From: Anagrus nilaparvatae
Lineage: Eukaryota > Arthropoda > Insecta > Hymenoptera > Mymaridae
Length of the DNA stretch: 64,000 bases
Direction: 5' to 3'
Assembly (NCBI GenBank): GCA_022575985.1
Contig: JAKSXM010000007.1
Location: 18,416,501-18,480,500 of the forward strand
The notes below the pieces were generated by a model that saw only the letters and a list, made by a program, of their open reading frames with translations, had not been told where the DNA came from and made no database searches. The position numbers and the translations under genes were made by a program. This document shows positions 34,676 to 46,600 of this stretch, piece by piece (positions within the stretch are counted from its first letter, which is position 1; the number at the start of each line of letters is the position of its first letter).

Positions 34676-37600
34676 TTATAGAAAAGTGTAACATCCTAGT
34701 GATGCAGTAGAAGGTCCACAAGGATCTGGATTTTCATTAACTGTAACAGATAATTTAAATTAAATAAATATTTTTAAAAAATTGAATTGAAAAAAATCTT
34801 TCAATCATTTATAATTATTTCAGCTATAAAATATAAAATTTAATTTCTTTACAAATAACTACATAATATTCTCAAAATTTTTAATATTTTTAAAAATTAT
34901 TTGTTTATATTTTTTAAATATAAAGTAAAAGGGGGCTTAGACAATGCAAAATTTAAGCCGACGCGACTATAATAATGAAAAATGATTTGATAACTTTGGA
35001 TATTTGTTCAAAAGGAACTTGAGCCTCGTTTAATAAGAATCCCATTGTATTTAGTTGAATTAATATTTAAAAAATGCGTATCCAATATTTTTTGCAAACT
35101 ACAAAACCAACCAAATAGAATTTCAAAACTTTTTTCAATTTCAATTCGTTAATATAAAATACATTTGAAAATATTATTTATTATTTCATTTTTATAAAAC
35201 AGCGTGACAATAATTATTATAATTAAAATTAAAAATTTTATTAACAAACCATTGTTTAAACATTCTTTGAATGTATTTGTATCCTTATCTCCCAAAACAA
35301 ATGTTTTTTTGGTATCTGAGGCAAGTCTATTGACATCTATTTTACCATTTTTTTCAACCTATACAAATAAGGTATATAATATAATAATATGATATAATAC
35401 TTAGTGAATAGTTCATTTAATGTAATAAACGTCTAAAGTAAGGTGCAAATTATGATTAGTTTAGTTAGATATAAAATTTTTAAGCTAGTATAGTTCAGAA
35501 TTAATGAGAGCAAAATTAGTTTTTGAAACTTAATCTTGTTTTTATAGTCTAGTCGCGGCCCCTAAAGCTTCCCGTTGAAGCCAGAATGCTTCAAAAGACA
35601 ATTGCAACTAAAGTTTTTTGGTGCTTTTTCTTGAAAATGGTCATGTTTCCCGCTATTGTCCAATTTAGGATATTTGCAGCCATATTTTGAATTTTTGTAA
35701 CAAACTCTTGTAACAAAGTTTTCCTAACTATAGCTATTGCCCATTTTAGTACATTTTGTATATCCTTTTAGTTTTCAGAGTACCCATAATAAAAAATTTA
35801 TCCTAACCTTTTGACTTTATTGCAGGAAAATGGATAGTTTTCCGTTTTAATCCATTTTAAAGTATTTTGGCTTTTTATCTATTGTTTCAAGTTCTGACAA
35901 AAAATAATTAATACTAACCCGACGAATTTTCGATAGATCTCTAGAGATCTAAATAGATCGAAAAATTTGGGAGATCTCCTTAGATCTCCGCAGATCACTT
36001 TTGATCTCTAGAGATCTCTTTAGATCCCCGGAGATCTCTGGAGATTAAAATAGATCTAAATAGATCTTCAGAGATCTGTGGAATGAAAAAAAAAAATTAT
36101 AAAAATTTATAAATGTCATTTAAAATCATTAAATGAAGGTATTAGAGGACAATTTGATTTTTTTTATGCGTTTTGAATAATTTTAAGGAAATACGACCTG
36201 GTTGATGAACAAAAAATGTCAAAGTAAACTTAAATATTTACAATTTTATTAACAACTTATTATTTAACATGCCTTACTTTTAAATTTGAACTCTTTTTTT
36301 CATGTTAATTAGAAATTGCATATAACTTTTATAACATTTTATTAAAGATATGTTTAGGACTTGAAATTTTAAATTTAATTTTAATTATCAAAGCAATATA
36401 ATCATTACAATACACATTTTCTTTTTGATTTTATCACATTTCGTTTATTTTATTTACTAAAAAAATTAATCATTTTGGGGTCCACTTTTTGCAACATTGG
36501 CTTTCGCATTTGAAAATAGGAGTGGACTTTTGGCTAACATGGTAAATGGTAACTCGAATATCGGGAAAGAAATTGCAAGCAAATTAAAACTTCATATTCA
36601 ATATGATTGTGTAAAATGGAAGGTATTAATTATAAAGATGAGAAAAAATCATACAATAATAGAAATCTTGATGAAAATAATGTAAACAAATATTTGAAGT
36701 CTGAAGAATTAACAGCAGTAAGAACTTTTTGTAAAACAGATGGGTTTTTAACACTTTAAGGTAATTCATGAGTTTACTAATGAATAAAAATAAAAAATTT
36801 AGTATGTTTTTGCGTAATAACTTTTTAAATAGCAAAAACGATCATAATTCTTGAAGAATAAACAGATATTTGCCAGATACCGTTAATATTTTAATTTTAA
36901 ATAGAGCTTTAATAGAGAAAACCTATAATAACAGGGTTTTGGACACTAAGTATAGGGTTTTGGACATGAAATTTATGTGATTTTGGTCACTATTCATAAA
37001 ATTAACTACATGTCAAATAGGTAATAAATTAGTTATGAAATTATAAAATGATTAATTTTTTTAGTAAATAAAATAAACGAAAGTATGTATTATATTGCTT
37101 TGATAATTAAAATTTAATTTAAATTTTCAAGTCCTAAACATATCTTTAATAAAATGTTATAAAAGTTATATGCAATTTCTAATTAACATGAAAAAAAGAG
37201 TTCAAATTTAAAAGTAAGGCATGTTAAATAAAAAGTTGTTAATAAAATTGTAAATATTTAAGCATACTTTGACATTTTTCATTCATTAACCAGGTCGTAT
37301 TTCCTTAAAATTATTCAAAACGCATAGAAAAAATCAAATTATCCTTTAATACCTTCATTTAATGATTTTAAATGACATTTATAAATTTTTATAATTTTTT
37401 TTTTTCATTCCACAGATCTCTGAAGATCTATTTAGATCTATTTTAATCTCCAGAGATCTCCGGAGATCTCTAGAGATCAAAAGTGATCTGCGGAGATCTA
37501 AAGAGATCTCCCCAATTTTTCGATCTATTTAGATCTCTAGAGACCTATCGAAAATTCGTCGGGAACTATCGGCAGTTATATTTTTTGGTCCTCTTGCCAC

Positions 37601-40600
37601 AGGGAATGCTTACTTAATTAAATTTTCTGCTGCAGTTCATTTTAAAGCTTCAAGCATTAAAACAATGGCCAAAATGTCTTAAAATGGGTTATTATGTAAA
37701 AACTGATAATTTTCTGAGAAAAGAACAGCATTTTCTTAATTGACGCATCAAAAAACAAAATTGCCAAGTAAAAGAACAACTAAAAATGACTTAAAATGAG
37801 GTACAATGGAAAAAATAAACATTTCTTGACAATAAGAGAAGTAACATTCTTGTAATCTACGTATCTGAAAACATAATTTTCATTTCTTAAAATATCTTTT
37901 TTATTACTCTGAACTGGAACTGTAAGGCGGTATCGTGACAACAAAAATAAATTTACAAACACACAAATAAATTTTCAAATATATAGAGTAGTAAGATTAG
38001 ATAAGATATTTATCTAATTTGCATACAAATGACTGAGCTAAGATTTTTGGGGTTGTCGGTTCAAAAATTTTAGGCCCTGACCCTGGAACATGAGCCCTAA
38101 TACTGAAAAACCGTATCTATTTATCAATTTTGAGGTATTTATTTAATAAGTTGTTGGTTTATCAATTTTAAAATTGGTCATTTTTGGCAAAAAATGGACA
38201 TTTGATTAACTAACTATAGCGATGATAGAATTGGTTATAAAAAATTACGGTTTACGGGGAATAAAAGGTAGCACTTAAAAAAATACCCTGCCAACTAGCT
38301 GGCACTAAGGTTCCTCAAACAATGAGAAAAAACTTTTTTAATTTTGAGAAATAAATTTTGGAAAAATTCGGTATCAAATCCAAAAAATTACTATAAATGA
38401 ACTGTCTAAAATTAGTACTCTCATAGAAATAAATTAGGTACTACATACAAAAAGAAAAAAAAATTTGGTGTTTTTTGTATTTTTTTGTGAAAAAAAATTA
38501 AGGAAAAAATTTTTTTTTTAATTAAGTATCAGATTCGAGATAGAGAGTAAAAACCATACTTTCAAATATAAGTACTTTCATGGAAATAAATGAGGTATTA
38601 CATCCAAATTAAAAAAAACAAAAAGTAACTAGAGCTTTTTTGGTGAAAAAATTTTTGAAAAAAAAGTTAGGTCTTAATTTCATAACGGTTGTGAAATATC
38701 GCCGGTTGCAGTATTTTCAGATATTAGTATTTTCATGGAATTAAATGAGGTATTACACCACAAAAAAAAAAAATATTGCAGGTTTTTTAATTTTTTTGTT
38801 TTTTCAATTTTGAAAAAAAATTTTTTAGAAATTCGGTATCAGATCCAAAAAATGACTATAGACAAACTTTCTAAAACTAGTACTTTCATAGAAATAAATT
38901 AGGTACTACGTCCAAAAAGAAAAAAAAAATTGTTGTTTTTTGTATTTTTTCGTGAAAAAAATTTTGGGAAAAAAATTTTCAAAAAATTAAGTATCAGATT
39001 CGAGATATCGAGTAAAAACCATACTTTCAAATATAAGTACTTTTATGGAATTAAATGAGGTATTACACCCAAAAAAACAAAAAAATATTGCAGGTTTTTT
39101 AATTTTTTTGTTTTTTTAATTTTGAAAAAAAATTTTTTTAAAAATTCGGTATCAGTTCCAAAAAATGACTATAAACAAACTTTCTAAAACTAGTACTTTC
39201 ATAGAAATAAATTAGGTACTACGTCCAAAAAGGAAAAAAAATTTGTTGTTTTTTGTATTTTTTCGTGAAAAAAATTTTGGGAAAAAAATTTTCAAAAAAT
39301 TAAGTATCAGATTCGAGATATCGAGTAAAAACCATAATTTCAAATATAAGTACTTTTATGGAATTAAATGAGGTATTACACCCAAAAAAAAAAAATATTG
39401 CAGGTTTTTTAATTTTTTTGTTTTTTTAATTTTGAAAATACCCTGCCAACTAGCTGGCACTTAGGTTCAAACAATGGGCTTTAAACTTTAATATGCCACA
39501 GATATCATTGATTACAACCATGCAATAATTTTTAAAAGTTAAAAAAAAATTTCGTGTAAACCTAATTAAATCTTTTTTTTTCAAATTAAAATATAATGTA
39601 TTCATTGGATAATAATTATTCAACATATTATTGATAAAACAATTATTTAAAACAATACTTTCAAATATAAGTACTTTCATGGAATCAAATTAGGTATTAC
39701 ATCTAAAAAGAAAAAAAAAAATTTAGATATTTTTTAATAATAAAATGTTTGAAAAAAAAAAATTAGGTCTTAATTCGATAATGGTTTTGAAATATCACTG
39801 GTTACAATATTTTCAGATATTACCCTATTTTAGATAAATATTTATTTATTTATTTTATGCATTTCTAGTCACTAGAAATAATAAATATATATAAATTTTG
39901 TAAACCATGACTATACTTATATATGTGTGTAGGTATATATGCAAATATATTTTTAAAATATGAGATTAATAAAAATCCTAAAAGATAGAGAGAAGCAATA
40001 TGTAAAATGACCAATATTAATTATAAACTTTATATGTCTATGTACTATTTTCAATTCACTAAATTAATTTATATAAATAATTAAAATTAGTACTAAAAAC
40101 TAGTACTTCCGTGGAAATAAATTAGGTTCTACGTCCAAAAAGAAAAACAGAATTGGTATTTTTTGTATTTTTTTGTGAAAAAAATTTTCAGAAAATTAAG
40201 TATCCGATTTGAGATATCATGTGAAAACCATACTTTCAAATACAAGTACTTTCATGGAAATAAATGAGGTATTACATCCAAATTAAAAAAAAAAAAAAGG
40301 AATTTGAGATTTTTTAATAAAAAAATGTTTGGAAAAAAAAATTAGGTCTTAATTCGATAATGGTTTTGAAATATCACTAGTTACAATATTTTCAGATATT
40401 AGTACTTTCATAGAATTAAATGAGGTATTACACCAAAAAAAAAAAAATATTTCAGTTTTTTTTATTTTTCTTTTTTTTTAATTTTGAGAAAAAAAATTTA
40501 AAAAAAATTAAGTATCAGATCCAAAAAATTACAATAAACAAGGTTCTTAAAACTAGTACTTCCATGGAAATAAATTAGGTAATACGTCCAAAAAGAAAAA

Positions 40601-43600
40601 ACAATTGGTATGTTTTGTATTTTTTTGTGAAAAAAAAATTTAAGAAAAAAAATTTTCAGAAAATTAAGTATCCGATTCGAGATATCATGTAAAAACCATA
40701 CTTTCAAATATAAGTACTTTCATGGAGGCAGTGTCTATCCGAACAAACCGTTTTTCACGGCAACCGTCTCTAACGGTTGGGATTTCGACCGTTTTTAACA
40801 AAATTCAACCGTCTCTAACGGCACCCGAGAAGAAATTCACTTGCCATTAAAAGGCATGCCACATTAAAGGCCAAACCAATCTGCCGTTTTTAACCGTCCC
40901 TATAGTAAATAATAGTTACTTTGCCGTTTCTAACCGTAATAAAGTAGAATTTAATGTCTGATCCGTTTTTAACCGTAGGAAAATAGATGTACAAGTTCCT
41001 GCCGTTTTAAACCGTCTCATAGTAATTTAAGGTTACTCTGCCGTTTCTAACCGTAGGAAAATAGATCTACAAATTCCTGCCGTTATGAGCCGTGAGTATA
41101 GAACTTAATGAAACTCATGCCGTTTTTAACCGTTCCATAGTAAACAATGGTTACTCTGCCGTTTCTAACCGTAGTAAAGTAAAAATTAATCTCTGTGCCG
41201 TTTTTAACCGTAGGAAAATAGATGTACAAGTTCCTGCCGTTTAGAACCGTGTGAAAAGAACTTAATATACCGCCTGCCGTTTTTAACCGTGTCAAAGTAA
41301 ATAATATTTGCTCTGCCGTTTCTGACCGTATTAAAGTAGAAATTAATGTCTGAGCCATTTTTAACCATAGGAAAATAGATGTACAAGTTCCTGCCGTTTG
41401 GAACCGTGTCAAAGTAAATAATAGTTGCTCTGCCGTTTCTAACCGTATTAAAGTAGAAATTAATGTCTGGTGCCGTTTCTAACGGTAATAAAGTAGAAAT
41501 TAACGTATGAGCCGTTTCTAACCGTAGAAAAATAGATCTACAAGCTCCTGCCGTTTTGAGCCGTGAGAAATGAACATATTGAGAAGCCAGCCGTTTATTA
41601 CCGTTCAACAATAAATAATTGTTACTCTGCCGTTTCCAACCGTAAGAAAATATATTTACAAGTTCCTGCCGTTTGGAACCGTGTGAAAGTAAATAATAGT
41701 TGCTCTGCCGTTTCTAACCGTATTAAAGTATAAATTAATGTATGATCCGTTTCTAACCGTAGGAAAATAGATGTACAAACTCCTGCCGTTTTGAACCGTG
41801 TGAAAAGAACTTAATATACCGCCTGCCGTTTTTAACCGTGTCAAAGTAAATAATAGTTGCTCTGCCGTTTCTAACCTTATTAAAGTAGAAATTAATGTCT
41901 GAGCCGTTTCTAACCGTATTAAAGTAAAAAATTAATGTCTGGTGCCGTTTCTAACGGTAATAAAGTAGAAATTAATGTATGAGCCGTTTCTAACCGTAGA
42001 AAAATAGATCTACAAGCTCCTGCCGTTTTGAGCCGTGAGAAATGAACATATTGAGAAGCCAGCCGTTTATTACCGTTCAACAATAAATAATTGTTACTCT
42101 GCCGTTTCCAACCGTAAGAAAATATATTTAAAATATAGTTCCTGCCGTTTTTAGCCGTGAGTATAGAACTTAATGAAACACCTGCTGTTTTTAACCGTCC
42201 CATAGTAAGTAAAGGTAACTCTGCCGTTTCTAATCGTAGGAAGATATATTTACAAGTTCTTGCTGTTTTGAGCCATACCAAAGTAAATAACGGTTACTCA
42301 GCCGTTTCTAACCGTCGTAAAGTAGAAATTAATGTCTCAGCCGTTTCTAACCGTAGGAAAATATAGAACCATGTGGATTTAATGAAATTGATTCTGAGCC
42401 ATTTTTAATCCTGTTAAATTAATAAATTTGTTATCTGCCGTTTCAGACCATGTAGAAACCCTGAAAAACTGATGTAACTAAGCATTAGGGGGCCGAAGGC
42501 CCCGTGCGCCTTATTTGAAAAGTATTATATTTTCAACAACAGATTTTTTGTTGCTGTATGCATAATAAAAAATTCAAAAGAAACTATTGTAACGTAGCAC
42601 ATGAGACTTATGTCCAACTTTCATTCAAAACAAAATAATTTACTTTTTTAATGGTGAAAATATAAATTTGAACAATTTAAGATTTTAAAGTATAAGCGCA
42701 CGGGGCCTTCGGCCCCCTTATTCTTTTTGAAGATTTTCTAAAGCGTTTCAATAAGTTCTTTTCACACGGTTCAAAACGGCAGGAACTTGTACATCTATTT
42801 TCCTACGGTTAAAAACGGCTCAGACATTAATTTCTACTTTAATACGGTTAGAAACGGCAGAGCAACTATTATTTACTTTGACACGGTTAGAAACGGCAGG
42901 CGGTATATTAAGTTCTTTTCACACGGTTCAAAACGGCAGGAGCTTGTAGATCTATTTTCCTACGGTTAAAAACGGCTCAGACATTAATTTCTACTTTAAT
43001 ACGGTTAGAAACGGCAGAGCAACTATTATTTACTTTGACACGGTTAGAAACGGCAGGCGGTATATTAAGTTCTTTTCACACGGTTCAAAACGGCAGGAGC
43101 TTGTAGATCTATTTTCCTACGGTTAGAAACGGCTCATACATTAATTTATACTTTAATACGGTTAGAAACGGCAGAGCAACTATTATTTACTTTGACACGG
43201 TTCAAAACGGCAGGAACTTGTACATCTATTTTCCTACGGTTAAAAACGGCTCAGGCATTAATTTCTACTTTAATACGGTTAGAAACGGCAGAGCAACTAT
43301 TATTTAATTTGACACGGTTGAAAACGGCAGGCGGTATATTAAGTTCTTTTCACACGGTTCAAAACGGCAGGAGCTTGTACATCTATTTTCCTACGGTTAG
43401 AAACGGCTCATACATTAATTTATACTTTAATACGGTTAGAAACGGCAGAGAAACTATTTTTTACTTTGATACGGTTCAAAACGGCAGGAACTTATACATC
43501 TAATTTCCTACGGTTAAAAACGGCTTAAACATTAATTTCTACTTTAATACGGTTAGAAACGGCAGAGCAATTATTATTAACTTTGGTACGGTTCAAAACG

Positions 43601-46600
43601 GCAGGAACTTGTACATCTATTTTCCTACGGTTAAAAACGGCTTATACACTAATTTCTTCCTTACTACGGTTAGAAACGGCTGACTAACCATTATTTACTA
43701 TGAGACGGTTAAAAACGGTAGACGATTTGGCCTTCAATGGCAAGTAAAATTCTTCTCGGGTACCGTTTGAGACGGTTGGATTTTGTTAAAAATGGTCGAA
43801 ATCCCAGCCGTTAGAGACGGTTGCCGTGAAAGAAATAAATGAGGTATTACATCCAAATTAAAAAAAAAAAAAAAAGAAATTTGAGATTTTTTAATAAAAA
43901 AATGTTTGGAAAAAAAAATTAGGTCTTAATTCGATAATGGTTTTGAAATATCACTAGTTACAATATTTTCAGATATTAGTACTTTCATAGAATTAAATGA
44001 GGTATTACACCAAAAAAAAAAAAAAATATTTCAGTTTTTTTTATTTTTCTTTTTTTTTAATTTTGAGAAAAAAAATTTTAAAAAAATTAAGTATCAGATC
44101 CAAAAAATTACAATAAACAAGGTTCTTAAAACTAGTACTTCCATGGAAATAAATTAGGTAATACGTCCAAAAAGAAAAAAAAATTGTTATTTTTTGTATT
44201 TTTTTGTGAAAAAAATTTTAGAAAAAAAATTTTCAGAAAATTATGTATCCGATTCAAGATATCATGTGAAAAACATACTTTCAAATATAAGTACTTTCAT
44301 GAAAATAAATGAGGTATTATATCCAAATTAAAAAAAAAAATACCTCGAGCTTTTTTGGTGAAAAAATTTTTGAAAAAAAAATTAGGTCTTAATTCCATAA
44401 TGTTTGTGAAATATCACCGATTACATACATACGTACACACACACACACACACACACAGACTTTTTTTAAAAACCGGTTTTTTAGCTTCCTGGGGTCCCAA
44501 AACGTGCGTATATGCCAAAAAATAGAAAATCAAATTTTGACCTAACACAATGGTTCCTCTTTGAGGAACCAAAAAAAATGAGACCAAATGGTAGTATTTT
44601 GGTAGAATTGCAATATGACAGAATTATTTGTAAATTTGCCTAAAAACCCTATCTTATAACATTGTTATAGAATTGAGCCCTGACTATACATTGTGATTTA
44701 CGATCCAGATGTTCCGAACATATACGATTTTTGCTATTTAATCCATAAATTGTTGGTAAAAAAGAGGTTTTTTGTATGTTTTAGGGGTGTTTAAGGTATT
44801 ACCGGTCACTGGGGTGCTCATTTTCGAGTTTACCGACACCGAAAATATATAAGGAAGTATAAAAAACGTATTTTGAAAAAAATTGTCGTCGTTCACACCA
44901 TTTATCGGTGTTAGCCAACTACTTGAGAGCTACCTTGGGTTTGTGCGACCCCTAAAACGTTCTCAAATGAGCTAAAAATTGGCATGGGATCATTTTATAA
45001 CCTGAACTTCAACATACTTCAGGAAGAACATTTTTAGAGCAATTTTTTTTCTTAGTGAACTACGCTGATTGACATATTTCTACATCTTATATTTACACAT
45101 TAAGATTAAACTCAATCCCAAAATTAAAAAATTAATGAAACTTTTTCCTAACATAATTAGCTTCGATCTACCCTTCATTGACGGTATCTAGTATAAGAAG
45201 CAAATATTGTATTCAAAATTGATACTTACAAAGCCAAACTTTCCGTAAACACATTTCATCAAGCATTTTGCTTTTGGATCTTCACCTACTATTGCTGCCC
45301 ATACTTTATCTAAAATCAAACAATAAAGAATAAAATATATGATTATTGTACTATTCACAAAAGAGAAGATTAATTAATATAAAAAATTTAAAATGTATAT
45401 AAGTACCTTCATCAACGAGATAAGTAGTGCCTGAATTTTGTACAATTTTATATTTTAAACCTTAAACAATTCATAAATTTATAAATTAACTTAGAAAAAT
45501 AATCGTTTTTAAAAAGCAATCAAAACTCTAAATTTTTAGAGACAGTATTTCTTAATCAATAATTTTTTTATATTTTTTTATTTGGTCCAAATTTTTTAGT
45601 TTATTTGTATTTGTTTATAGCATGCGCGATCAATTTATTTTTATAAAAATAATTATAATTTTATAAATTTATGTAATACACGTAAATTATAATTTCGGAG
45701 TAAATAGAACCGTTTAAGCTTGCTTGTGGCTAATACTATTAAAATAATTATTCTTATTCAACTAGCTTTTCTGTTCTCTTAAAAATGTTAGCATAATGAG
45801 AATTAAATAAATAATTAATTAACCCATTAACGCTCAATCGACACATACAAGCCATTTGAATTTTTTTTTAATGAAAATGGTATTTTAAGCCAAAAATGTT
45901 ACCTAGTAGGTAATCAGGGTTGCTCTTTTCATTTCCGAAGTCCGTTTTAATGAGCAACCCCTAGAAAATGTGATATCATCCCCTAAAAGTGGGGTAATTT
46001 TTTTATAATTTTTAGACGTCATTAAAATTAATATAATGGGCACAAAAAATATTTCATGGAATTAAAAACTTAACATGGGACTATCAAGAACACAAAAAAA
46101 ATGAATGCATACCAATTTTTTATCTTCAACTCCTTGAATGGGGTAAGGGGTGGAGTTGTAGCATAAAAGAAAAAATGAATATTTTGGGCTAAAATTGTCA
46201 TCCAGTAGGTATTTTTGTCCACTATTTTCATTTCTGAAGACAGTTTTTACAAACAACCCCTAGAAAATAAGATATCACCCCCTAAAGATAAGGTAAATAT
46301 TACATTATTTTTTTGATGCAAAAAAGTATTTCAAAAAGTAGCTCAAAATATCGATTTTTTCATTAAAAAAAATTCTAATGCCTTGTATGTGTCGATTGGG
46401 CGTTAATGGGTTAAAATTAAAAAGCTTATATTTAATAAGAAGTTCTAATTTTATATATTTAAACTGAAAAAAATTCCACTAGCTACAAAAAAATCCAGTT
46501 TTCCTGGTTAGTAAAATTTTCCATTTCCCATAAACGGAATTATTTTTTCTTGTTCAAGAAATTTCAGATGATTTTAAACGTAAAAAAAAAAGAAAAAAAA

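Larger units (their letters stand above)
38281..44570 (-). repeat. Hairpin-bounded ~155-bp tandem-repeat block, copy 2 (inverted, with insert)
   Basis: This is the same family as 28403-29785 in the opposite orientation. It begins (3' end) with the inverse of GGCAGGGTATTTTT at 38281 and finishes with the GGTTCCTC hairpin at 44552-44570 next to an AC microsatellite. A second 3'-type end near 39438 shows that two elements are stacked. Alternating monomers (AAATTAGGTACTACGTCC and AAATGAGGTATTACACCC phrases) recur at 38431, 38585, 38743, 38897, 39053, 39209 and 39366, a spacing of 154-158 bp. A 3.1-kb foldback element interrupts it. It is non-coding. Confidence 0.7.

Noticed and set aside
34692..34763. 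Plus-strand frame PSDAVEGPQGSGFSLTVTDNLN, first read as an exon
   Set aside because: It is the antisense of the OBP-B terminal exon, which has the correct acceptor, phase and C-X8-C spacing on the minus strand.
41083..43503. Several 60-135-codon open frames in both arms of the satellite foldback (RNGRATIIYFDTV-type repeats)
   Set aside because: They arise because the 39-nt repeat unit is divisible by three and lacks stops in some frames. They occur on both strands and encode only the repeat.
40727..43831. CRISPR-like array of regularly spaced short repeats
   Set aside because: The spacers are themselves repeated, the arms are inverted copies, and the genome is eukaryotic; no cas genes.
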